In this document: positions 1 to 9,616 of the stretch, piece after piece
Layout of the letters: the number at the start of each line of letters is the position of its first letter
How positions within the stretch are numbered: the stretch's first letter is position 1
Assembly: GCF_029360645.1 (NCBI RefSeq)
Contig: NZ_JARDUA010000001.1
Coordinates: 558,001-622,000 of the forward strand
DNA: 64,000 nt
Direction of reading: 5' to 3'
Source of the DNA: Pontibacter litorisediminis
GTDB taxonomy: Bacteria > Bacteroidota > Bacteroidia > Cytophagales > Hymenobacteraceae
Made by a program: the position numbers and the translations under genes
The notes under the pieces: model-generated
Told to the model about the DNA's origin: nothing
Databases searched by the model: none
Seen by the model: only the letters and a program-made list of their open reading frames with translations

Positions 1-1619
1 CTCTTTCGTAGCGCGCGCAGCTTCTCGAACAGCGCATCCTTTATCAACTCGCGCTTCGGACGGGCTTTCACAGCAGGCTCCTCCTGCTTCACTTCCTCAA
101 ACTTCACGAGCTGCACCTGGCGGCCCTCAAAGAGCACCTGCTTGCTCTGCTCCGTCAGTTTTAACGTATAGCCCTGGTCATACGCCATCTCGATCAGCCC
201 CTCATTCAACAGCTGGTGCAGGTAACGGTTCCAGTCTAGTGTGCTGATGTCGCGGCCGGCCCCGTAGGTTTTCACCTTGTCAAAGCCCCCTTGCAGCACC
301 TGCGCATTGCGGGCGCCCCGCAGCACATCCACCAGCAGGCTCATATTGGCGCGTTCCTGCGTCCGGGCAATGGCCGAGAGGGCTTTCTGCGCGATCACCG
401 TACCGTCAAACCTAATGGGCGGGTTGCGGCAGATGTCGCAGTTGCCGCAGTCTTTGGTCATGGTTTCGCCAAAGTACTGCAACAGGATGCGGCGGCGGCA
501 GGCGGCGGCCTCAGCAAACTGCTGCATGCGCTCCAACTTTACCAGCTGCAGCTCCGTTTGGTTCTCGTTCTGGCTCTCCTGCAGCATGCTGCGCATACTC
601 ATCACATCGGCATAACTATAGAACAACAGCGCGTCCGACTTGGCCCCGTCACGCCCGGCACGGCCAATCTCCTGGTAATACCCCTCAATGTTCTTCGGCA
701 GGTTGTAATGGATGACCCAACGCACGTTCGATTTATCTATGCCCATACCGAAGGCAATCGTGGCACACACGATTTGCACATCGTCGTTCAGAAACTCCTC
801 CTGCGCCTTGGCCCGCGCGTTTGCCGACATGCCGGCATGGTAGTGGGTGGCGTTAAAGCCGCTGCGCTTCAACTTGTCTGCCAGGCTTTCGGTGGCCTTA
901 CGGCTCAGGCAGTAGATGATGCCCGGTTGGTTCGGCCTTTTAGATAGAAAATCAGTGATCTTGTTGAAACGGTCGCGGCCTGGCTTCACCATCAGGTTGA
1001 TGTTGGGCCTGTCGAAAGAGGAAAGGTATACTTGCGGGTCGCGCAGGTACAGCTGCTCCTGAATGTCTTTTTGCGTGAGCCTGTCGGCAGTGGCGGTGAG
1101 GGCGATGACAGGAATATTCGGGAACTGCTGCTTCAGGGCCTTTAGCTGCGTGTACTCCGGGCGGAAGTCGTGCCCCCAGGACGAGATACAGTGGGCCTCA
1201 TCCACGGCGAAGAGAGAAATAGTGACACGGCGCAGGAACGCCAAAAAGCCAGAGGAGAGCAGCTTCTCGGGCGACACATACAGTAGCTTCAGCTTCCCCT
1301 CCAGACATTGGTTCTCGATCTGGTACTGCTGCTCCGCGCTTTGGGAGCTGTTGATGTAGGCGGCCGGAATACCGTTTGCCAGCAACGCCTCCACCTGGTC
1401 CTTCATCAGCGCGATCAGCGGCGACACCACCACGCACAGGCCTGGCTGCACCACCGCCGGCACCTGGTAGCAAACCGACTTACCGCCTCCGGTCGGCATC
1501 AGCACAACCACGTCCTTCCCCTGCAGCACCCCCTCAATGATCTGCTCCTGCATGGGGCGGAACTGTTCGTAGCCAAAGTATAGTTTCAGGGCTTCTCTCG
1601 CCTCTCTTATCGTCGCCAT
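1..1619 (-). CDS. recQ: ATP-dependent DNA helicase RecQ (3' end cut by window edge)
   Basis: Superfamily 2 DNA helicase that unwinds 3'-tailed duplexes in recombination and repair. The reading frame runs from an ATG at 1619 to the left edge without a stop, so about 539 residues are visible and the C-terminus is missing. Walker A is MPTGGGKS at residues 41-48, the DEAH box lies near residues 140-143 ([15 protein letters not shown]), and motif VI reads [11 protein letters not shown] zinc-binding cysteine set (AACRRR, then CGNCDIC) follows the helicase core, as in canonical RecQ. The gene is read leftward and its promoter region is shared with the divergent cysteine-rich gene at 1786. Bacteroidota often carry two recQ paralogues; I cannot say which one this is. 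Confidence 0.93.
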   Translation of the reverse strand, partial: MATIREAREALKLYFGYEQFRPMQEQIIEGVLQGKDVVVLMPTGGGKSVCYQVPAVVQPGLCVVVSPLIALMKDQVEALLANGIPAAYINSSQSAEQQYQIENQCLEGKLKLLYVSPEKLLSSGFLAFLRRVTISLFAVDEAHCISSWGHDFRPEYTQLKALKQQFPNIPVIALTATADRLTQKDIQEQLYLRDPQVYLSSFDRPNINLMVKPGRDRFNKITDFLSKRPNQPGIIYCLSRKATESLADKLKRSGFNATHYHAGMSANARAKAQEEFLNDDVQIVCATIAFGMGIDKSNVRWVIHYNLPKNIEGYYQEIGRAGRDGAKSDALLFYSYADVMSMRSMLQESQNENQTELQLVKLERMQQFAEAAACRRRILLQYFGETMTKDCGNCDICRNPPIRFDGTVIAQKALSAIARTQERANMSLLVDVLRGARNAQVLQGGFDKVKTYGAGRDISTLDWNRYLHQLLNEGLIEMAYDQGYTLKLTEQSKQVLFEGRQVQLVKFEEVKQEEPAVKARPKRELIKDALFEKLRALRK

Positions 1620-1785
1620 AAGTATAAAAATCTCCTGCACAGGCTCACCTGCGCCTCCTGCTCTCTTTATCCCCAAAGGTAACCATAATGGCACTTAAAT
1701 ACGAGAAACTGTGCTGCTTTTCAATGTTCTGGAACCATCGGAAGCTACCGCCGTACCTTTTACCATACCTTAAAAAAGTAAAGCT

Positions 1786-2121
1786 ATGAAATCAGAAATA
1801 ACAAACAACCTGGAACACGTCCTGGTAAAGTGTATGACCGCCTGCGAAACCTGTGCTACCTTGTGCCTGCAGGAAGATAATGTAAAAATGATGGCCCGCT
1901 GCATCATGCTGGACCGCGATTGTGCAGACATCTGTGTGCTGACCGCCCAGTTTGTTGCCCGTAACTCACCGCATGCCAAGCACGTGATGAAGGAGTGCAT
2001 CGAGATTTGCCGCCTTTGCGAAGAAGAGTGCCGCAAGCACGAGCACGACCATTGCCAGAAGTGCGCCGACGCCTGCCGCGAATGCGCTGAGGCATGCCAA
2101 AACTGGCTGCAGCAGAAATAA
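1786..2121 (+). CDS. Cysteine-rich four-helix-bundle copper-binding protein (Csp-like)
   Basis: A 111-residue cytosolic protein with no signal peptide. It contains 16 cysteines, mostly in CxxC and CxxxC spacings (residues 16, 20, 23, 27, 39, 46, 50, 71, 75, 78, 82, 90, 93, 97, 100, 104). This pattern matches the DUF326/Csp family, whose members line a four-helix bundle with thiolates and store many Cu(I) ions. Two histidines near the end (residues 85-89) add possible ligands. Because there is no export signal, a Csp3-like cytosolic copper store is more likely than exported Csp1. It stands alone between recQ and a convergent gene, with a strong terminator directly after the stop. The copper role is inferred from the family. 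Confidence 0.85.
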   Translation: MKSEITNNLEHVLVKCMTACETCATLCLQEDNVKMMARCIMLDRDCADICVLTAQFVARNSPHAKHVMKECIEICRLCEEECRKHEHDHCQKCADACRECAEACQNWLQQK

Positions 2122-2134
2122 GCTCTGTTTCACC

Positions 2135-2185
2135 AAACACAGAGGGGCGGACCAACTATACTTGGCCCGCCCCTCTGTGTTTTTA
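2135..2185. terminator. Bidirectional intrinsic terminator
   Basis: A perfect 16-bp inverted repeat (2135-2150 and 2167-2182) with A-runs and T-runs at its ends separates the convergent Csp-like and membrane-protein genes, so it can stop transcription from both sides. Confidence 0.8.
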
Positions 2186-2200
2186 AACTAGAAGCCGTTT

Positions 2201-2533
2201 TTAGAAAATCATGTCGAGTATGGCCGTGATGATAGCAAGCACCAGGCTGAACAACAGTGCCGAAAAGAAGCCCGACACGTCAAACCCCGCCACGAGCCAA
2301 TCGGCCATAAGTATGATCACAGCGTTGATGACAAGCAGGAACAGCCCCAGCGTCAGGATAGTGACCGGAATTGTCAGGAAGATAAGAATTGGCTTCACAA
2401 TGGCGTTCAGTACGGCTAACACCAGCGCCAGTATCAGCGCCGTCAGAAAACCATCGATATATACACCTGGTAAAATGTAGGAGGCTACCATGGCGGCAGC
2501 GCCCGTCAAGAGCAGTTTAATTACGAATCCCAT
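2201..2533 (-). CDS. Four-TM small membrane protein, phage-holin superfamily IV (YvlD-like)
   Basis: A 110-residue, very hydrophobic protein with four predicted membrane helices (about residues 4-24, 28-52, 56-80 and 86-109). The loop LNAIVKPILIFLTIPVTILTLG is split here as LNAIVKPILIFL and TIPVTILTLG, and is the hallmark of the PF04020 family. Despite the family name 'phage holin', members are found widely on bacterial chromosomes with no phage nearby, and their function is unknown; links to envelope stress have been proposed. No phage gene is visible here. It is a single gene ending at the bidirectional terminator. Confidence 0.82.
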   Translation of the reverse strand: MGFVIKLLLTGAAAMVASYILPGVYIDGFLTALILALVLAVLNAIVKPILIFLTIPVTILTLGLFLLVINAVIILMADWLVAGFDVSGFFSALLFSLVLAIITAILDMIF

Positions 2534-2624
2534 AGTTTTATTTTTAGATAAATATTAATCCCGAAAGTTATAGCTTTTCAGCTATACTTATGCTTACAGA
2601 AGTATGGCGCAGGCTGTTGCACCA

Positions 2625-2661
2625 AGTATAAAAAAAGCCCGCAGCGGTTGCTACGGGCTTT
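2625..2661 (-). terminator. Terminator of the spermidine-synthesis pair
   Basis: The stem AAAGCCCG (2634-2641) pairs with CGGGCTTT (2654-2661) with a partly paired interior. Read leftward it is followed by a long T-run, which ends the speDE-speB transcript. Confidence 0.75.
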
Positions 2662-2681
2662 AAAAGAATAAGCTATTGCAT

Positions 2682-3752
2682 TTAGAACTGCGCCTCCAGC
2701 TTCTGCTGTGAGGCAGCCGTCCAGTTAATGAGCTTCATGAGCATGCGGGCGCCTACGTTACCGTTCCACTCGCTGTCGCCAGGAGCCACCTCACAAAGGT
2801 CGAAACCGATGATCTCGCGGCCAGATTTCACCAGCTGCTTGATCAGGAACACAGCCTGCTCAAACTCCAGCCCTCCCGGAACGGGAGTGCCGGTTGCCGG
2901 GCAAAGCTTCGGGTCCAGGCCGTCGATGTCAAAGCTGATGTATACTTTCTGCGGCAGCTGCGCAATGATCTTTTTGCACTCCTTCTTCCAGCTCTCGCCG
3001 CCGTACATGTTTTCCTTCAGCGTGCCATCATAGAAGATCGTGATACGGCCGTTAGACTGCTCTGCCAGTTCAGCCTCTGCCTGGCAAATGTCCCGGATGC
3101 CCACCTGCACCAGTTTCTTCACCTGTGGCAACTTTAGGGCGTTGAACATGATAGAGGCATGCGAGTACGTAAAGCCTTCGTAGGCATCGCGCAGGTCGGC
3201 GTGCGCATCTACCTGCAGGATGCCGAACTCCTCGTGCTTCTCGGCCAGCGCATGCATCAACCCCAGTGGGGTGCTGTGGTCGCCGCCCAGCACGCCTACC
3301 AGTTTGCCCTGCTCCAGGTAGCGCAGCGCTTTCTGCTTCAGCCAAGCCAGTAGCTCCTCTCCTTTGGCGGTCACCTCGGCTGGCAAGTTCTCAAAATCTG
3401 CCTTGCCGATCTCCGGGCTTCCGGCCTCCAGCCAGTTGATGTACGCCTCGGCTTTGTCCCGCAGGGCTTCACTGGTGGCGGACCACTCCTCGGAGATATC
3501 CTCCATGGCCACGCCCAGTTTCCAGGCATCCTTTATACTTGGCTCAAACAGGTCGAGCTGCGGAGAAGCGTCTTTTACTGCCTGCGGGCCCTGCGCCGTG
3601 CCGGCACTATACGACACCGTTACCTCCCACGGCACAGGAATGATCACCACCTCCGACTCTTCTACGGTGAATGGAAGGCCGAAAAGGCCGCCGCTGCTGT
3701 CGCCTACCCCGTTCGGGTCGAAGTTCTGTATTTTCTGTTCTTTACTGTTCAT
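2682..3752 (-). CDS. speB: Agmatinase-family ureohydrolase
   Basis: A manganese ureohydrolase of the arginase superfamily, 356 residues from the chosen start. Metal-binding motifs are GGDHS (156-160), DAHAD (182-186) and SFDIDGLDP (273-281). In agmatinases this enzyme converts agmatine to putrescine and urea; guanidinobutyrase or formimidoylglutamase activity cannot be excluded from sequence alone. Context favours agmatinase: the gene follows, and overlaps by about 11 bases, a fused spermidine-synthesis gene that needs putrescine. The upstream in-frame ATG at 3779 would lengthen the overlap; the ATG at 3752 gives the usual N-terminus ([14 protein letters not shown]). It is the last gene before a terminator. 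Confidence 0.85.
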   Translation of the reverse strand: MNSKEQKIQNFDPNGVGDSSGGLFGLPFTVEESEVVIIPVPWEVTVSYSAGTAQGPQAVKDASPQLDLFEPSIKDAWKLGVAMEDISEEWSATSEALRDKAEAYINWLEAGSPEIGKADFENLPAEVTAKGEELLAWLKQKALRYLEQGKLVGVLGGDHSTPLGLMHALAEKHEEFGILQVDAHADLRDAYEGFTYSHASIMFNALKLPQVKKLVQVGIRDICQAEAELAEQSNGRITIFYDGTLKENMYGGESWKKECKKIIAQLPQKVYISFDIDGLDPKLCPATGTPVPGGLEFEQAVFLIKQLVKSGREIIGFDLCEVAPGDSEWNGNVGARMLMKLINWTAASQQKLEAQF

Positions 3753-5076
3753 CTGTTGGTTCTGCTGAATAGGCTTCAATTGCTTTCTGAGAGCCGCTGC
3801 TTAGCAGCTCCTTCACGAAGTTTGGCAGGGCAAAGGCTGCGGCGTGTATCTCTTCGTTATAGTATTTCAGGCCCTGTTCCCGCGAGAAGCGGGTTGCCGC
3901 CTCGCGGTCGAACTGCAGCGGGTGCGAGTTGCCTTTGGAGGAGTAAGAGAAGCTCCAGGTGCCTGTCGGGTAGGTAGGAATAGCTGCCAGGTAGCAGTGT
4001 ACTTTATCCTTCCCGAATATCTTCTTATAGGTGTCGTAGATCTCCACGAACACGGCACTGTTGAAGCGCGGCGACTCCGATTGGGTGATCATCACGCCGT
4101 CAGAAGTCAGGCAGCGGTATACCTGGCTGTAGAATTCCGCTGTAAACAGGCCTTCACCCGGCCCAACAGGGTCGGCAGAATCCACGATGATCAGATCGTA
4201 GCGGCCGTCCTCGCACTCGTTAATATACTTGATGCCGTCTTCCACCAGCAGGTTCAGGCGCGGGTTGTCAAATGCCACGGCCGTCTCTGGCAGGTGCAGT
4301 TTGCAGGCCTCGATCACCAGTTCGTCAATCTCCACCAGCGTCACCTCCTCCAGTTGCTCGTAGCGCAGCAGCTCGCGCACGGTACCGCCGTCACCGCCGC
4401 CAATCACCAGGGCACGCTTTGCCTTCGTGTGGCTCATCATCGGCACGTGCGTGATCATCTCGTGGTACACGTACTCGTCTTTCTGCGTGCACATCACCAT
4501 GCCATCCAGCGTCAGCATGTTTCCATAGGCCAGCGTTTCAAAAACTTCCACGCGTTGGTATGGAGAATCCTTTTTGTAGAGCTGGTTGCCCGAGTGCTTC
4601 AGCGACAGGGCGATGTTCTCATCGCGCTCCGTAAACCACACATCACGCGTAATGGTACCCGGCTCCTCATTTGGCTTCGGAGACACATCACGTAACTGCT
4701 CCAGGCTAAAATCATTGCGCTTCAGCAGACCCAATTGGCCGCGGCGCAGCTCCATCGATGAACCATGCCCCGATTCAAAGGCGTCTTTCAGGTAATTGTA
4801 GGATACCCAGGGGTCTACGGAGTCGCCACAGGTAAAGAGGTCCACGGCAGCATACCCGTACTCTGGCCAGGTATGAATGGCCAGGTGACTTTCCTGAATC
4901 ACCACCACACCCGAAACGCCATAAGGCGAGAAGTGGTGGAACGTGCTGTTGATGACAGTGGCACCGGCTGTTTCGGCGGCGGCTACCATGCTGTTCTCAA
5001 TGTGAACCACATCGTTCATCAGCTCAGGAGAGCAATCGTAAAATTCAACTAGAATGTGTCTGCCTAAAGCGTTCAT
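3742..5076 (-). CDS. Fused S-adenosylmethionine decarboxylase - spermidine synthase
   Basis: A 444-residue two-domain enzyme. Residues 1-115 are a bacterial SpeD-type AdoMet decarboxylase: the self-cleavage site is Glu62-Ser63 in [12 protein letters not shown], with His68 and Cys83 at the expected catalytic places. Residues 140-430 are an aminopropyltransferase (SpeE) with GGGDGG at 226-231 and the active-site stretch [10 protein letters not shown]. One chain therefore makes decarboxylated AdoMet and transfers its aminopropyl group to putrescine. I chose the ATG at 5076 because it gives the standard SpeD N-terminus ([15 protein letters not shown]); the frame is open to an ATG at 5142. The 3' end overlaps the agmatinase gene, so the two are co-transcribed. 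Confidence 0.93.
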   Translation of the reverse strand: MNALGRHILVEFYDCSPELMNDVVHIENSMVAAAETAGATVINSTFHHFSPYGVSGVVVIQESHLAIHTWPEYGYAAVDLFTCGDSVDPWVSYNYLKDAFESGHGSSMELRRGQLGLLKRNDFSLEQLRDVSPKPNEEPGTITRDVWFTERDENIALSLKHSGNQLYKKDSPYQRVEVFETLAYGNMLTLDGMVMCTQKDEYVYHEMITHVPMMSHTKAKRALVIGGGDGGTVRELLRYEQLEEVTLVEIDELVIEACKLHLPETAVAFDNPRLNLLVEDGIKYINECEDGRYDLIIVDSADPVGPGEGLFTAEFYSQVYRCLTSDGVMITQSESPRFNSAVFVEIYDTYKKIFGKDKVHCYLAAIPTYPTGTWSFSYSSKGNSHPLQFDREAATRFSREQGLKYYNEEIHAAAFALPNFVKELLSSGSQKAIEAYSAEPTDEQ

Positions 5077-5235
5077 CAATAAGTATAGAAGGTTTGAAAA
5101 TTGATAAGAGGGCAAAAAAACAAAATATGCCTTTATAATCAAAAGTAAAACATGGTCCCAAAGTTATACTGCTTTGCCTATCAATGGGTTAATTATTTCC
5201 GATTATGGCTGTTGCGGTGCGGGAAAATCTACCGC

Positions 5236-6048
5236 CTATGCATTCTGCAGCTCCTGCTGTACAATATACTCCACTTTATTCTCCTCGGCCATGTCCTCAT
5301 ACACGTCAAAGGCATTGCCGATCGTGCTGAACTCCTTTAGTAAGTTGAACTGTACCACGTGGTAAATCAGGAAAAGCTCGGATTGGGTGAAGTTGGCCTT
5401 GGTGATGAAACTATAATACTCGCCCTGGTCCTGCGTCTCGGTTTTATACTTCTGTATCAGCTTGAAGAGCACGCTCAGGTTTTTCAGGTACGGGTTCAGA
5501 GAGCTCTGATAAAAGGAGAAGTGGTAGGTAAAGTAGTCCTGGAAGATGTGCTGTAATTCGGCTGCGGTCTTTTCCTCCGGCCCCAGGGCCCGCACCTTTT
5601 GCACGAAAGAGGTGAGCACTTTCTCTTGAAAGAAGACAAAGAAGTTAGATCCCCGCCAGTCGCTCTTGTTGATGTCGAAGGCCACCAGAGAGTCGATAAT
5701 GTCGTTATGCTTTTGGATAAAGCTGATGTAGAGCGTAGAAAAGTTCTGCTGCTGAAAGATCTTCTGCGTTTTGTGCAGCTCGAAGCGCTGCAGCTCAAAC
5801 TCACGCTTTTGGTAGGTAAGGGTGGCAAAAAAGAGGAAAACCCCGGCCAGCGCCCAAAGCGACCCGACGATGCCGCCTATAAACTCGCCGTACTGCCCGA
5901 ACACTCCTTCTCTGTCGGCTGGGTCGAGGTACAGCTCTTCGACAAGGTTGAATTTGATAGTGCCCCAAACCAGCACCACCGCCCCTGTGATGATTAGGAC
6001 GTAACCGGTGATTTCATACTTGCTGAGGCGTTGCTTTGGTTGTGGCAT
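5236..6048 (-). CDS. Putative phage abortive infection protein (PutAbiC-like)
   Basis: A 270-residue protein with two N-terminal membrane helices (about residues 13-33 and 56-80) and a charged helical cytoplasmic part. The stretch GEFIGGIVGSLWALAGVFLF followed by QKREFELQRFELHKTQ is typical of proteins annotated as 'putative phage abortive infection protein' (PF16872, AbiC-like). Later signatures, FSTLYISFIQKHNDI and SELFLIYHVVQFN, also fit that family. It lies 86 bases downstream of cheC on the same strand with no obvious terminator between them, so it may share the chemotaxis transcript. Family membership is by recognition, not by a search. A defence role is only suggested by the family name. 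Confidence 0.7.
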   Translation of the reverse strand: MPQPKQRLSKYEITGYVLIITGAVVLVWGTIKFNLVEELYLDPADREGVFGQYGEFIGGIVGSLWALAGVFLFFATLTYQKREFELQRFELHKTQKIFQQQNFSTLYISFIQKHNDIIDSLVAFDINKSDWRGSNFFVFFQEKVLTSFVQKVRALGPEEKTAAELQHIFQDYFTYHFSFYQSSLNPYLKNLSVLFKLIQKYKTETQDQGEYYSFITKANFTQSELFLIYHVVQFNLLKEFSTIGNAFDVYEDMAEENKVEYIVQQELQNA

Positions 6049-6134
6049 AAGGGAAGTATCGCTTCATCTGAAAACCGCACGTTCACTAAGGCATCGGCCC
6101 TGGCATCAGATAAGCTACACTACTGCAATTCGGT

Positions 6135-6782
6135 TCAGTCGGTTTCCATCAGGTTGTTTTTGCCCAGGTTGAAGTTCCGGATGATCTCGATGATGTGCAT
6201 GAATGTCTTGGAGTCGAAGAACAGCAGCAGGGGCAGCTCCACGCTTCTGTAGTTATGGGTAAAGCGGGTGATGACTGTAAACACAAGCGGCTGAAACAGA
6301 GGGTGCTGCACCAGGATATCTTTCAGGGAATCTGCAATATAGCCTTTCGGGGCTTTAGGCGGTGAACCGTATATGTTTGCTTTCAGGATATTGGCCATCT
6401 GCGTGACAAGGGCACCTGTGATAATGTTGCTGATCTCGAGCAGCAGCGACTCCTGCATCACAGACAGCTCCCCTTTCTGCACGTCGTCCAATCCTAGGCA
6501 CACCTGCGATAGCCGCTCAATATGGTCGTCGGAGAAGAGCATGAGCGTAGCGCCGTTAAAGTCCCCTTTGATGTCGGACTGGATGATGACGTGTGTATCC
6601 TCATACTCCGCAACTAACTCCAGAAGCTCCTTTACCTCAATCAGCTTTAGGTCGGGCACTTTCAGGAGCACCTTGTCCTTTGCTATGGCTGCAAAGGAAT
6701 CTGCGGCCCTGGCCAAGCCAATATTGAGTATTTCTTTGATAATATCTCTCTCTAACTCTGTAATCTGAGCCTCCATCATCAT
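6135..6782 (-). CDS. cheC: CheC-type CheY-P phosphatase
   Basis: A protein of about 215 residues that would dephosphorylate CheY-P in the chemotaxis pathway. It carries two copies of the CheC active-site pattern (D/S-xxx-E-xx-N): DIIKEILN near the N-terminus and SLLLEISN in the second half. Two copies point to CheC rather than single-site CheX. Three consecutive ATGs (6782, 6779, 6776) mark the start; the frame is open further upstream but would overlap cheA. It sits 34 bases after cheA on the same strand. No CheD partner is visible in the window. Confidence 0.83.
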   Translation of the reverse strand: MMMEAQITELERDIIKEILNIGLARAADSFAAIAKDKVLLKVPDLKLIEVKELLELVAEYEDTHVIIQSDIKGDFNGATLMLFSDDHIERLSQVCLGLDDVQKGELSVMQESLLLEISNIITGALVTQMANILKANIYGSPPKAPKGYIADSLKDILVQHPLFQPLVFTVITRFTHNYRSVELPLLLFFDSKTFMHIIEIIRNFNLGKNNLMETD

Positions 6783-6816
6783 AGTTGTCTCTTTTGTGTT
6801 AATTTTTCCCACCGCC

Positions 6817-8457
6817 TCAAGCCTGCTTTCTGTGAATAAAGTAGCGCGTAATGGCCGGCACATCCAACACCAGACATACTTTACCTGTGCCTAAAAGGGT
6901 AACGCCACCATAAATGTCAATCTGGTCCAGTGGTTTGCTCAGCGGCTTCACCACTATGTCCTGCTGCCTATACAGTTTATCTACAATCAGCCCAAGCTTC
7001 CTGTTGTTGTAGGACACGATGATGATGCTCTGCACCTGTCCTTTCAGCTTGGATTTGTCACCGAGTTTCATTTCTGCCTCCGGGGCATTCAGGAGCTCGT
7101 TCAGGTAAACTACCGTAACGGTCTCCCCTTTCAGGTCTGCAATCAGCACCCCTCCTACTTCATGCAGTTCGTCCTTGTCTAAAGACACCACCTGGTCGGT
7201 GTGTATCAACGGGATAGCGAAGAAGATGCTATCCACCTCAAACAGCAGGGCGCCCTTCACAGCGATGGAGGAAGGCAACTGCAAACTAAAGGTGGTACCG
7301 CTGCCTTTCTCGGAATGTACGTTGATGCGGCCTCCAATGGAGTCAATGGCGTTCTTCACCACGTCCAGCCCCACGCCGCGCCCGGAGTATTCCGTTACTT
7401 CCTTTGCCGTCGAAAAACCCGGCTCGAAAAGAAGTGACAGCACCTCATTGTCTGCCATGCTGCGGGCCGCCTCCACCGTTACCAGCTGCTTTTCTACAGC
7501 GGTTCGCTTCACTTGCCGTAAGTCTATGCCACGGCCGTCATCCTGCAGCCGGATCAGGACATTCTCCCGATCACTCTGCGCCGCCAGTACTAACTGGCCG
7601 GTTTGGCTCTTACCCTTTGCCTCACGTTCCTCCGGCCGTTCCAGGCCATGCGTGATAGCGTTGCGCACCAGGTGCAGCAGCGAATCAGCCATGATCTGCA
7701 GGATATTCCTGTCTATTTGGATATCGTGCCCCTCCAGCACCAGGTTTACCTGTTTGCCTTCGGCCGAAGCCACGTCCCGCACAATGCGCGGGAATTTGTT
7801 GAACAGCGAACCGATGTTCACCAGGCGCGCGTCCATCACGCTGTACTGCAGGTCTTCGGTGATTCGGTAGAGGTGGGAGCTTACGCTCTTTAACTCATCG
7901 TTATTTGTCTCCCTGCTGATCGAGAGTATACGGTCCCGGTCAATCATCAGCTCCCCCACCAGGTTCATCATGTGGTCCAGCTTCTTGATCTGAATGTAGA
8001 TCAGCTCAGAAAGCGCCAGGTTTTTGGAAGTGTTATACTTCTGAACCTTGGCCAGTTCGATGGTGCTGTCAGAGAGATTCTCTACTATAATATCGAGGTT
8101 GCGCAACAACAGCGGGTCCGGCTCCCCATACTTCGGGTTGTCCACGTTGTGGATGAGTTCCCCAAGCAGGTCTATCCCGTCGAAAAGCACTTTTACTACC
8201 TCATCGCTGAACGTGAGTTCTCTGTTGCGGATAAGGCTGAAGGCTGTCTCCAGTTTATGCGAGACATCCGAGATCTGCAGGTATCCGATTGCCTTGGAGT
8301 TAGCTTTCAGGTTATGCAGCAAACGGAAGATCTCGGCCAGCGTCTCATCGCTTTCCGGCTCTTTCTCTAGTACGCTGATATGCCTGTTGAGAGCATCAAA
8401 ATACTCCAGCGCCTCGGCAATAAATATTTCTTTATACTCCTGTTCTCTCGATTTCAT
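6817..8457 (-). CDS. cheA: Chemotaxis histidine kinase CheA (no P2 domain)
   Basis: A 546-residue cytoplasmic kinase. Domains in order: HPt (1-105) with the phospho-accepting His48 in RLLHNLKANSKAIGY, a dimerisation helix pair from about 160 (LDHMMNLVGELMIDR), an HATPase_c domain (about 255-395; NAITHGLER, DGRGID and GRGVGLDVVK) and a C-terminal CheW-like coupling domain (about 400-540). It is shorter than the E. coli enzyme because the CheY/CheB-docking P2 domain is missing; a 45-residue linker joins HPt and dimerisation parts. No receiver domain is fused. Its start overlaps the 3' end of cheB by 26 bases, indicating translational coupling. Confidence 0.94.
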   Translation of the reverse strand: MKSREQEYKEIFIAEALEYFDALNRHISVLEKEPESDETLAEIFRLLHNLKANSKAIGYLQISDVSHKLETAFSLIRNRELTFSDEVVKVLFDGIDLLGELIHNVDNPKYGEPDPLLLRNLDIIVENLSDSTIELAKVQKYNTSKNLALSELIYIQIKKLDHMMNLVGELMIDRDRILSISRETNNDELKSVSSHLYRITEDLQYSVMDARLVNIGSLFNKFPRIVRDVASAEGKQVNLVLEGHDIQIDRNILQIMADSLLHLVRNAITHGLERPEEREAKGKSQTGQLVLAAQSDRENVLIRLQDDGRGIDLRQVKRTAVEKQLVTVEAARSMADNEVLSLLFEPGFSTAKEVTEYSGRGVGLDVVKNAIDSIGGRINVHSEKGSGTTFSLQLPSSIAVKGALLFEVDSIFFAIPLIHTDQVVSLDKDELHEVGGVLIADLKGETVTVVYLNELLNAPEAEMKLGDKSKLKGQVQSIIIVSYNNRKLGLIVDKLYRQQDIVVKPLSKPLDQIDIYGGVTLLGTGKVCLVLDVPAITRYFIHRKQA

Positions 8458-9550
8458 ATGTGCTGTCAGTTAAACTGACCTGCTGCCCCGCTACAAGCTT
8501 GTTCAGGAACGTCGGTATTTCCTGTAAGGGCAGCACCTTGTTGATATAGCCGCCTTCAATGGCGGACTTTGCCATCCCATAGATGGTGGAGGTCTCCTCG
8601 TCCTGGGCCAGCATTATTCCTCCGCGGGCCTTGATATGAGCAGCACCAGAGGTACCGTCTTTGCCCATACCTGTTAAAATCACTCCTATCACCGTTTTAA
8701 CGTCGCTTTGAGCTACTGAGCGCATTAAAAGGTCAATGGAAGGCTGGTCGAAAAGCGGGCTCTGCTCCTCTGTAAAAGCAACCGTGAGGCTTGCCTTGTT
8801 TCCCAGCACGGGCTGAACCACCATGTTGCGCCCTCCCGGCGCAACGATCACTTTGCCAGGCTTCAGCTTCTGGCCTTTACGGCCTTCCACCACTTTCAGG
8901 AGCGTAAGCTTCTGAAGCCTTTCGGCATAAGTCCGGGTAAAATTGTGCGGCAGGTGCAACGCTACTAATACGGCAGCCTGCAGGTCCGGCGAAAGTTGCC
9001 TCAGGATGCTTTCCACTGCCAGCGTACCTCCCGTAGACGCCCCTATAACGATGACGGTCTCTGCGGCGGCCTGGGTTACACTGCCTTGGGGCTCCTCCTG
9101 CAGGGCTACCTGCTGCTGCAGCACCCTTAGGCGGTCCTGTGCATCCAGCACACTGTACTCCTGAACAGCCAACACCTTCTGCAGCACCTCCTGGGCGATA
9201 CTCCTATACTTTGTATAGTAGCGGCCTTTCCCGGGTTTCAGCACTACGCCGTAAACCCCGAGCTCCACAGCCTGCTTTAATAGGTTGAGGGTTAACTGCT
9301 CTTGCTGCAGGAGCAGGAGAACGGGCACCGGTTCTTCGCTGAAAATCCGCTTCAGCGCCAGCATGTTCTCGTTATCCGGCAAATCATGGTCCAGCACCAC
9401 CAGGCTAACTTCTTCAGCCTTCAGGCAATTCAGCAACTCCTCATTGTTTGCGGCCAGACTCGTAACCTGTACCCCTGGTGCCGCTCCAATAATATCCTGC
9501 AACACCATACGGGAGTAACTCGAGCCATCCGCAATCAGCACACGCAACAT
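8432..9550 (-). CDS. cheB: Chemotaxis response regulator / methylesterase CheB
   Basis: A two-domain protein of 372 residues: an N-terminal receiver-like domain and a C-terminal methylesterase domain that demethylates or deamidates receptor glutamates. The esterase triad is visible as the Ser in IGASTGG, the His in LHLPHN and the Asp in GMGKDG. The receiver keeps the likely phospho-acceptor Asp in VVLDHDLP and the Lys in LKP. However, the usual acidic pair DD after the first strand is DG (VLIADGSSYSR), so magnesium binding may be weakened. No cheR is seen in the window. The ATG at 9550 is chosen because the domain begins there; an ATG at 9568 is also in frame. Confidence 0.88.
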   Translation of the reverse strand: MLRVLIADGSSYSRMVLQDIIGAAPGVQVTSLAANNEELLNCLKAEEVSLVVLDHDLPDNENMLALKRIFSEEPVPVLLLLQQEQLTLNLLKQAVELGVYGVVLKPGKGRYYTKYRSIAQEVLQKVLAVQEYSVLDAQDRLRVLQQQVALQEEPQGSVTQAAAETVIVIGASTGGTLAVESILRQLSPDLQAAVLVALHLPHNFTRTYAERLQKLTLLKVVEGRKGQKLKPGKVIVAPGGRNMVVQPVLGNKASLTVAFTEEQSPLFDQPSIDLLMRSVAQSDVKTVIGVILTGMGKDGTSGAAHIKARGGIMLAQDEETSTIYGMAKSAIEGGYINKVLPLQEIPTFLNKLVAGQQVSLTDSTYEIERTGV

Positions 9551-9616
9551 AAAACCTTCCTCCGCCACTTCCTTAAAGTATGAAAGTACTCCTTTCTCCC
9601 CTGCTGCGAAGACGCT

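Noticed and set aside
2201..2533. 'Phage holin' as sign of a prophage
   Set aside because: The family is chromosomal in many bacteria, and no other phage gene is nearby.
3844..4695. A 283-codon plus-strand frame opposite the SpeD-SpeE gene
   Set aside because: Antisense shadow without domain; the minus-strand fusion has full catalytic motifs.
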